This document shows positions 57,512 to 64,000 of a stretch of DNA of 64,000 nucleotides, piece after piece. A program made the translations under genes and the position numbers. The notes beneath the pieces were generated by a model that did no database searches, was not told the origin of the DNA, and saw only the letters and a list, made by a program, of their open reading frames with translations. Position 1 is the first letter of the stretch. Every line of letters begins with the position of its first letter. The stretch is from Acinetobacter pittii (GTDB taxonomy: Bacteria > Pseudomonadota > Gammaproteobacteria > Pseudomonadales > Moraxellaceae): contig NZ_CP139249.1 of the NCBI RefSeq assembly GCF_034064985.1, positions 3,596,001 through 3,660,000 of the forward strand. Direction: 5' to 3'.

Positions 57512-59731
57512 TTATCTCTGAATCAACAGTTTATTTGCTTTTTGATATCCACGTGGTAAGAGGTGACCTTTTGAAGCTCGTTTACCCATGTATTTTTGTA
57601 GATCATCACCTTTTAGTTTTAGATGTTGTTGACCTGCAACCACCTGAATTATTTCATCTAAGTTCAGGGTTGTCATGGATAAAATCTGCTCTTTCGCTTC
57701 AAGTTGTATCAACTTATTACCTTTACCCTTATTTAAATTTGGCAGTTCTGACAAATCAATAATCAGGAGTCGACCTGCTGAGCTGAGTACAGCCAAATGT
57801 GTCATATTTTGGGCGGAGATTAATGGTAGAGCTTTTGATTTTTCAGGTACCGACAAGAAGCTTTTGCCGGCCTTGGCATTAGTATCTAGCTGTTTAACTT
57901 GAGTTTTAAAGCCATAACCTGATGAGCTAGCAGCAATAAGTTCTGAGTCTTCATCATCTAAATAGACCTGAATAAACGCGACTCCACTTGCAGGTGCCAG
58001 TTTCGAACTTAGTGGTTCACCTAATCCCCTTGCTGATGGCAAGCTACTAATAGGTAAGGCATAACTACGCCCTGTCTCATCAAGGAAATAAATTCGTTGG
58101 TTGGTTTTACCCACCGCATGACTTAAATATTGGTCACCAGCGCGATAGTTTAAATTCTCGGCATCAACATCCGCACCTTTTGCAGCACGAATCCATCCCG
58201 CTTCAGATAAAACCACCGTTACTGCTTCAGCCGGCATTAAATCTTGTTCTCTAATCTGAACAGCTTCAGCACGTGCAACAATTGGAGAACGGCGTACGTC
58301 ACCAAACTTTTTCGCGTCTTCTTTTAATTCGCCAATAATTAGATTCTTTAAAGATTCAGGGTTTTCTAATTGCTCACGAATAATCGCTGCTTTTGCTGAG
58401 AGCTCATCCTGTTCTTGACGGATTTCCATTTCTTCAAGTTTTGCTAAATGGCGTAACTTGAGTTCTAAAATTGCTTCTGCTTGTATCTCATCAATTTTGA
58501 AATGATCCATCAATACAGGTTTAGGCTGATCTTCTTCACGAATAATACGAATAACTGTATCAATATCGAGATAAGCAATTAAAAGACCTGCCAAAATATG
58601 CAGGCGTTTTTCAATTCGGTTTAAATGATATTCTAAACGGCGAGTTACCGTTTTTTTACGGATCTCAATCCACTCAAGTAAAATACGACGAATTGACTTA
58701 ACCTGAGGACGACCATCCTCACCAATCATGTTTAAATTAACACGGTAGCTCGATTCTAAATCTGTAGTCGCAAATAAGTGGCTCATCACCGCTTCAGCAT
58801 CAATACGGTTAGAACGCAGTACAATCACGAGTCGTGTTGGGTTTTCATGATCCGACTCATCGCGCACATCTACCACTAATGGTAGTTTCTTAGCCTGCAT
58901 TTGGTCGGCAATTTGAGTGATCACCTTAGAACCCGATACTTGATAAGGCAATTCGGTAATCACGATTTCATTTTTTTCGATGGTATAAACCGCTCGCATG
59001 CGGTAACTACCACGTCCAGTCGTCTGGATTTTGAGTAATTCTTCGGGCGGCGTAATAATTTCAGCTTTGGTTGGTAAATCTGGCGCTGGAATATATTCAG
59101 CCAATTTCTCGTCTGATGTTTGCGGATTACGAATTAAGGCAATTGTTCCTTTAATCACTTCACGCAAATTATGTGGCGGAATATCGGTCGCCATACCAAC
59201 CGCAATACCGGTTGTACCGTTAAGCAGAATATTAGGAACTCGTGCTGGCAACGTAATCGGTTCTTTTAATGAACCGTCAAAGTTATCTTGCCATTCACTT
59301 GTGCCTTGTCCTAACTCACTTAGTAATAACTCACTGTAGGCAGAAAGTTTTGCCTCGGTATAACGCATCGCAGCAAACGATTTAGGGTCATCTGGTGAAC
59401 CCCAGTTCCCTTGACCTTCAATTAAAGGATAGCGATAACTAAATGGCTGAGCCATCAAAACCATGGCTTCATAACATGCCGAGTCGCCATGTGGATGATA
59501 TTTACCGAGTACGTCACCCACAGTACGGGCCGATTTTTTTGGCTTACCACTGCTTTTTAAGCCCAACTCGCTCATGGCGTAGACAATACGGCGCTGTACA
59601 GGTTTTAAGCCATCACTGATATGTGGCAATGCACGGTCCATGATGACGTACATGGCATAATTCAGGTAAGCCTGTTCAGTAAATTCGGCTACAGAGCGGT
59701 TTTCTGTCGCTTGATGCGCAAGGCTGGTCAT
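57512..59731 (-). CDS. parC: DNA topoisomerase IV subunit A
   Basis: 739 residues from ATG 59731; the frame is open 6 codons upstream. ParC with ParE unlinks daughter chromosomes. The catalytic Tyr124 lies in [11 protein letters not shown]. The quinolone-resistance region reads [14 protein letters not shown] with Ser84 and Glu88, the susceptible state. Numbering from this start puts those residues at the published positions, which supports it. The C-terminal part contains a beta-pinwheel (about residues 500-720). It ends LLIQR. Confidence 0.97.
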   Translation of the reverse strand: MTSLAHQATENRSVAEFTEQAYLNYAMYVIMDRALPHISDGLKPVQRRIVYAMSELGLKSSGKPKKSARTVGDVLGKYHPHGDSACYEAMVLMAQPFSYRYPLIEGQGNWGSPDDPKSFAAMRYTEAKLSAYSELLLSELGQGTSEWQDNFDGSLKEPITLPARVPNILLNGTTGIAVGMATDIPPHNLREVIKGTIALIRNPQTSDEKLAEYIPAPDLPTKAEIITPPEELLKIQTTGRGSYRMRAVYTIEKNEIVITELPYQVSGSKVITQIADQMQAKKLPLVVDVRDESDHENPTRLVIVLRSNRIDAEAVMSHLFATTDLESSYRVNLNMIGEDGRPQVKSIRRILLEWIEIRKKTVTRRLEYHLNRIEKRLHILAGLLIAYLDIDTVIRIIREEDQPKPVLMDHFKIDEIQAEAILELKLRHLAKLEEMEIRQEQDELSAKAAIIREQLENPESLKNLIIGELKEDAKKFGDVRRSPIVARAEAVQIREQDLMPAEAVTVVLSEAGWIRAAKGADVDAENLNYRAGDQYLSHAVGKTNQRIYFLDETGRSYALPISSLPSARGLGEPLSSKLAPASGVAFIQVYLDDEDSELIAASSSGYGFKTQVKQLDTNAKAGKSFLSVPEKSKALPLISAQNMTHLAVLSSAGRLLIIDLSELPNLNKGKGNKLIQLEAKEQILSMTTLNLDEIIQVVAGQQHLKLKGDDLQKYMGKRASKGHLLPRGYQKANKLLIQR

Positions 59732-59883
59732 AGTCAGCTTATCTTCCAAATCAGTCGTTATTTTAAGTGAGTCTTATGCTAAGTGGGCTATGTTACAGAC
59801 ACAAGAGGGACTCTGTCACCTGAGCGTCAAATTATGTCTCATCTTTCTATATTTTTAGTTACTTGCTATAAAGTTAGGCAAAA

Positions 59884-61203
59884 CTAGAGGCCTATCGACT
59901 CTAATCTTTTACCTTGAGTTTCTTCACCTAATATTAAAATTACAGCTGCAACCAAAAGTAAAACAATAGTAAACATCATAAAAACATGGCTAAACCCATT
60001 TTTGGAAACCATCATATGAGTGACGACTATCGGCGCCAAAATTCCACCTAAACGGCCCATTGCAGATGCCCAGCCCGAACCAAAAGCGCGAATGTTGGCT
60101 GGATATTGCTCTGGTGTATAGGTATATAACACTCCCCATGCACCCAAATTAAAGAAGGACATAAGAAAACCCCAAAACATAATGCTGTTTACACTGTCGG
60201 CTTGTCCAAAGAAATATGCAGACAACGCACAAAAACCGATAAATGCAGCAAGTGTAATTTTTCTACCCAATCGTTCTACAAACCATGCCGCTGCCAAGTA
60301 GCCTGGTAGCTGCGCCAAAATCATAAGCAAAACATATTCAAAAGATTTAACGATGTCATAGCCCTGTTTCACTAATAAACTTGGCAGCCACGTAAAGATC
60401 CCGTAGTAGGAATACACAATTCCAAACCAGATGAGCCAAAGCATTAAGCTTCTGCGAGCAAATTGACCACTCCAAAGTTGTTTAAAAGAGACTTTTTGTC
60501 GCATAGCGACAGGCACGACTTCAATATGGTGAACAATTTGAACGCCTGCTTGAGCTTCTAATTTTTGAACTAATGCGTGTGCTTCTTCAACACGTCCACG
60601 GTTAATCAGGTAAGGTATCGATTCAGGAAGTTTTTTCCAAATCACTAAAATATAAATCAGTGGAAGGCCACCCATAAGAAAGGCAATATGCCAACCAAAT
60701 TTAGGAATAATAAAATAAGAAATGAGTGCAGCAACTAACCAGCCTAAACCCCAAAAACTTTCGAGTAGTACAATAAAACGACCACGTACATGTGCAGGTA
60801 TATATTCACTCACCAATGTCACTGCAACGGGTAACTGACCACCAAGTCCAAGACCAACGATAAAACGAAAAATTAATAACCACTTTAAGTCTGGAGCAAA
60901 AGCACATAAGGCAGTGGCAATGCTATAGATCCCCATGGTCACTGCAAATATTGTCTTTCGGCCAAAGCGGTCTGCTAAAGCTCCCGAACAAACAGCTCCA
61001 ATAGCCATTCCTACAAAACCGATACTTACAATCCAACCGCTTTCGGCTGGTGTTAATGCCCAGTCTTTAACAAGCGTTGTCATAATAAAAGCAATGATCC
61101 CTGTGTCCATCGCATCAAACATCCAACCTAAACCAACCACCCACAGTAGTGTGTAGTGAAATTTGCCAATTGGAAGATTTTGTATACGTGAAACCAGATC
61201 CAT
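59884..61203 (-). CDS. Major-facilitator transporter, NiaP-like
   Basis: 439 residues from ATG 61203 (MDLVSRIQNL); an upstream ATG at 61242 is unlikely. Twelve membrane segments. The MFS motifs GALADRFGRK near residue 75 and the start GWMFDAMDTGIIAFIM resemble the sugar-porter branch. The segment GLGLGGQLPVAVTLVSEYIP and LLESFWGLGWLVAALI fit NiaP-type niacin transporters. The substrate is inferred only from this likeness. Confidence 0.82.
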   Translation of the reverse strand: MDLVSRIQNLPIGKFHYTLLWVVGLGWMFDAMDTGIIAFIMTTLVKDWALTPAESGWIVSIGFVGMAIGAVCSGALADRFGRKTIFAVTMGIYSIATALCAFAPDLKWLLIFRFIVGLGLGGQLPVAVTLVSEYIPAHVRGRFIVLLESFWGLGWLVAALISYFIIPKFGWHIAFLMGGLPLIYILVIWKKLPESIPYLINRGRVEEAHALVQKLEAQAGVQIVHHIEVVPVAMRQKVSFKQLWSGQFARRSLMLWLIWFGIVYSYYGIFTWLPSLLVKQGYDIVKSFEYVLLMILAQLPGYLAAAWFVERLGRKITLAAFIGFCALSAYFFGQADSVNSIMFWGFLMSFFNLGAWGVLYTYTPEQYPANIRAFGSGWASAMGRLGGILAPIVVTHMMVSKNGFSHVFMMFTIVLLLVAAVILILGEETQGKRLESIGL

Positions 61204-61285
61204 AGGAAAAACTCTACTGGAAAAAATAAGTGAGCAAGACAATATATTTTATTGTTATAGCATGCTCACATCGAATTCTGCATGA

Positions 61286-61930
61286 TTAATGTTCGTCGGT
61301 TGAAGAAGCCGATTCTGCATCATCATCTTTATAAATAAATTTAGGCATTTCTAGGCCAAAATAAATTGCAATCAGACGCAAGGTAAAGCCAAAAATTAAA
61401 GTTGAAATAACGGTTAACTCTAGGCTTAAACCCAAATCTTGGCAAACCCAGTAACAGATGACTGCCACAAAAGAGATACTCGCATAGAGTTCGCGGCGGA
61501 AAACGAATGGGACATCATTACATAAAATGTCACGTAAAATACCGCCAGATACTCCAGTCAACACCCCTGCTACTGCCGACACGACAAAACCATGTCCCAT
61601 TTGTAGGGCAATCTGACAACCAATGATCGTAAACCCAATTAGGCCTAAAGCATCGAGCACCAAAAAGATGTTATGTAAATGACGCATCCATTTGGCAATA
61701 ATAATCGTGACAAATGCAGCACAGCAGGTCAGAACCAAATATTCAGGATGTTTTACCCAAGTTAAAGGATAGTGACCAAGCAATACATCTCGCACCGAAC
61801 CACCACCTAAAGCAGTCACACAGGCAATCAGTACGACACCGAACCAGTCCATACTCCGTCGCCCAGCAGACAATGCGCCTGTCATCGCTTCCGCAGTAAT
61901 CGCAATAATATAAATAACGGTGAGTAACAT
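61286..61930 (-). CDS. Trimeric intracellular cation (TRIC) channel family protein
   Basis: 214 residues in two repeats of three to four membrane segments, with the Gly-rich kinks GGGSVRDVLLG and TGVSGGILRDILC, the pattern of the YicG/UPF0126 family now known as bacterial TRIC channels. Potassium or other cation flow is suggested for the family. The substrate is not known here. It lies alone between the MFS gene and a YchJ gene. Confidence 0.88.
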   Translation of the reverse strand: MLLTVIYIIAITAEAMTGALSAGRRSMDWFGVVLIACVTALGGGSVRDVLLGHYPLTWVKHPEYLVLTCCAAFVTIIIAKWMRHLHNIFLVLDALGLIGFTIIGCQIALQMGHGFVVSAVAGVLTGVSGGILRDILCNDVPFVFRRELYASISFVAVICYWVCQDLGLSLELTVISTLIFGFTLRLIAIYFGLEMPKFIYKDDDAESASSTDEH

Positions 61931-61975
61931 CGCCCTTTCCCTCAGGCCAAACAGTGGGCGTATTTTAAGATAAAG

Positions 61976-62443
61976 TTATAGGTATTGTGCACAGCATTGC
62001 TTAAATTTTTTTCCAGAACCGCATATACAAGGTTGCTTCATCGTGACCTTCATATCGACCGTTGGGTCGAGGAAAAACCATTGTTGCTGGTGATAAACAA
62101 AATGTGAAACCTCGTGGTGAATTTGGGCTTTTTGCCCATCATGATAATGAGCCTTGAACTCAACCTGTGCATGGGTTTTATCTAATTTTTCGTTGGCGTT
62201 AACAACCTCTAAACCCAACCATTGATTTTTTTTGCTCCACTCTGCAATGGCATCTTTATCAAGAGCTGTTTGCTGACCTAAAGCAGTCGTTTGCACAATA
62301 TAATCGATTTGCTGTAATGCAAAAGCGCTATAACGTGAACGCATAAGCTGCTCTGCTGTTAGCGCTTTTGCTGTACCTAAATGTAAAGGCTCACAACATT
62401 CTATATAGCTGCCTTTTCCACATGGACAATTTTGTTGGGTCAT
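61976..62443 (-). CDS. YchJ-family protein with SEC-C motifs
   Basis: 155 residues. An N-terminal Cys motif CPCGKGSYIECC and a C-terminal SEC-C motif CICGSGKKFKQCC (zinc-binding C-x-C...C-C) flank an NTF2-like middle domain (LMRSRYSAFALQQIDYI). The family (UPF0225) has no proven function. A hairpin with a T run upstream separates it from the TerC-like gene. Confidence 0.88.
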   Translation of the reverse strand: MTQQNCPCGKGSYIECCEPLHLGTAKALTAEQLMRSRYSAFALQQIDYIVQTTALGQQTALDKDAIAEWSKKNQWLGLEVVNANEKLDKTHAQVEFKAHYHDGQKAQIHHEVSHFVYHQQQWFFLDPTVDMKVTMKQPCICGSGKKFKQCCAQYL

Positions 62444-62461
62444 TTAGTGCTTCTCAAATAA

Positions 62462-62487
62462 AAAATAGCTCAAAGTTGAGCTATTTT
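62462..62487 (-). terminator. Terminator of the TerC-like gene
   Basis: AAAATAGCTCAA/TTGAGCTATTTT forms a perfect hairpin with a tight loop, between the TerC/CBS gene and ychJ. Confidence 0.75.
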
Positions 62488-62514
62488 ATGATGTTTCTAG
62501 ACTTAAAACGTCAT

Positions 62515-64000
62515 TTAATCTTTTGGTTCATCTTGCTCAATAGAAACAATATGAACTTTCTCAATTTTATGACCTTCCATTGTAATCACTTCAAAGCGAT
62601 AACCATCTGCCTCAACAGCTTCACCATTTTCCGGTAAACGGCCTAAATGGAATAACAAGTAGCCCGACAAAGTTGAATACTGTTCACTTTCATCAACTAG
62701 ATCACGACCTAATAGAAGGGATACGTGACGAATGTCTGTTGAACCTTCAAGCATTAATGAACCATCTGCCAAGCTTTCAGCAGCAGCATCTAATTCATCT
62801 TCATCCGGGAATTCACCCGCAATTGCTTCTAAGATATCAATTGGCGTTGCGATACCTTCGATAGAACCATATTCATTTAATACGATGGCCATTTGTAAAG
62901 GAGCTTGACGTAATTGTTCCATAACCATGAGTACTTGAGCATTTTCATGCACAATCACAGGTTCACGTAAATGCTTTTGGAAATCAATCACGCCTGTTTC
63001 AATAAAGTTATTTAAAACTTTATGAGTAAGCGCAATACCTTCAATATTATCAAGCTCACCACGTGCAACGATCAAACGAGAGTGTGTCATCGACATTAAA
63101 CGTTCTTTTAAAACTTCAGGCTCATCGTCTAAATCAATCCACTCAAGTTCAGGGCGTGGAGTCATAACAGACTTTACTGGGCGCTCTGATAAGCCGAGTA
63201 CGCCTTGTACAAGCACACTGTGATAAGCACCGTTTTCTTCGTCAAAAACTTCATCTGCAAACGCTTGTGTAGCCAGTACGTCTTCTTTATCAGCTGATTG
63301 GGCATCGGAACTAGAACCGCTATTTTTACTACCTAACATACGTAAAACTGCAGAAGCTGTGCGATAACGTAAATCTGTGGTTGTAACCATTTTTTCCTGA
63401 TTGCGGCGCATGCTCTGGTTGATAATTTCCACCAAAACCGAGAAGCCAATTGCAGCATATAAGTAGCCCTTCGGAATATGGAAACCAAAGCCTTCCACCA
63501 CCAAAGAGAAACCGATCATCATCAAGAAGCCAAGACACAGAATGACAACTGTTGGATGTTTATTGACAAAGTCCATGAGTGGTTTAGATGCCCACAACAT
63601 GATTCCAACAGCAATCACAACCGCAACCATCATGATTGACAGCTCTTTCACCATACCTACGGCTGTAATCACACTGTCTAATGAGAATACCGCATCAAGC
63701 ACGACAATCTGAACAATGACCATCCAGAATGCAGCATGAACAGGATTATCTTCTTTATGAAGTTGTTTTCCTTCCATTCGTTCATGCAATTCCATAGTGC
63801 CCTTAAAGAGTAAGAACACACCACCAAATAACAAAATCAGATCACGGCCAGAGAAAGGATGATCAAAAATATGGAAAAGTGGTTCAGTTAGTGTCACAAC
63901 CCAAGCAATCGAGGCTAAGAGTATGAGACGCATTCCCAAGGCGAGTACCAAACCGACTATACGTGCTTTAGCTCGTTGCTCGGGCGGCAATTTCTCAGCT
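62515..64000 (-). CDS. TerC-family membrane protein with CBS and CorC domains (5' end outside window)
   Basis: The frame is open at the window edge; about 495 residues are visible, beginning in [24 protein letters not shown], which corresponds to about residue 35 of YoaE/YegH-like proteins. Membrane region of the TerC type (to about residue 220), then two CBS domains ([15 protein letters not shown] and the next) and a C-terminal CorC/HlyC-associated domain. Such proteins are linked to manganese or other metal ion export and resistance. The real start lies beyond 64000. Confidence 0.88.
   Translation of the reverse strand, partial: AEKLPPEQRAKARIVGLVLALGMRLILLASIAWVVTLTEPLFHIFDHPFSGRDLILLFGGVFLLFKGTMELHERMEGKQLHKEDNPVHAAFWMVIVQIVVLDAVFSLDSVITAVGMVKELSIMMVAVVIAVGIMLWASKPLMDFVNKHPTVVILCLGFLMMIGFSLVVEGFGFHIPKGYLYAAIGFSVLVEIINQSMRRNQEKMVTTTDLRYRTASAVLRMLGSKNSGSSSDAQSADKEDVLATQAFADEVFDEENGAYHSVLVQGVLGLSERPVKSVMTPRPELEWIDLDDEPEVLKERLMSMTHSRLIVARGELDNIEGIALTHKVLNNFIETGVIDFQKHLREPVIVHENAQVLMVMEQLRQAPLQMAIVLNEYGSIEGIATPIDILEAIAGEFPDEDELDAAAESLADGSLMLEGSTDIRHVSLLLGRDLVDESEQYSTLSGYLLFHLGRLPENGEAVEADGYRFEVITMEGHKIEKVHIVSIEQDEPKD

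Overview
This window comes from a gamma-proteobacterium of the genus Acinetobacter, most probably the A. baumannii/calcoaceticus complex. The evidence is the low-GC codon use, the ParC, DksA, MurD, OprD and PilSR-type proteins, and a gene order I recognise from that group: algZ-algR-hemCD, feoAB next to xerD-dsbC-hom-thrC, gacA-pilSR, pepA-holC, glnK-amtB-ubiK-comM, and oprD-ppa-fadD-parC. The species cannot be fixed from the sequence alone. The region is core chromosome. I see no insertion sequence, prophage, CRISPR array, tRNA or rRNA gene.

Layout. 1-4.6 kb (minus strand): tetrapyrrole genes hemC, hemD and a truncated hemX-like gene, behind the AlgZ/AlgR-type two-component pair. 4.5-6.3 kb: argH and yggX, then a gap with a possible small RNA. 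6.5-10.3 kb (minus): phoU, a TolC-like channel, and a TetR regulator/EamA exporter pair. 10.4-16.9 kb (plus): a lipoprotein, thiC under a TPP riboswitch, nudF-cpdA and dksA-gluQ. 16.9-22.1 kb (minus): ftsW, murD and the Fur-type feoA-feoB-small gene operon. 22.2-26.8 kb (plus): xerD, dsbC, hom, thrC. 26.9-34.6 kb: pbpG, then gacA-pilS-pilR, then ctpA and gpmI. 34.7-39.9 kb: lptF-lptG facing pepA-holC and two unknown genes. 39.9-43.5 kb (minus): nrdR-ribD-DNA methyltransferase-ribE. 43.6-47.5 kb: glnK-amtB diverging from ubiK-comM. 47.5-53.9 kb: a MocR regulator diverging from an aldolase/DapA-family pair, a TorF-type porin, a 1-kb AT-rich gap, and an OprD porin. 53.9-64 kb: ppa, a MAPEG protein, fadD, parC, a NiaP-like transporter, a TRIC-type channel, a YchJ protein and a truncated TerC/CBS protein.

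How the genes work together. Most are housekeeping: haem, arginine, thiamine, threonine, riboflavin, peptidoglycan and LPS export, iron and ammonium uptake. Several regulators of lifestyle sit among them (AlgZR, GacA, PilSR, DksA, CpdA). The less ordinary items are these: two tandem palindromic repeat units translated in frame at the start of gluQ, with a look-alike in the amtB terminator; an orphan adenine methyltransferase translationally coupled to ribD; the MocR/aldolase/DapA-like cluster of unknown substrate; a third small Cys-rich gene in the feo operon; a possible sRNA with a C-rich terminator loop; and a small unknown gene behind a perfect inverted repeat. comM is intact, so the usual AbaR resistance-island site is empty here, and ParC has the susceptible residues Ser84 and Glu88.
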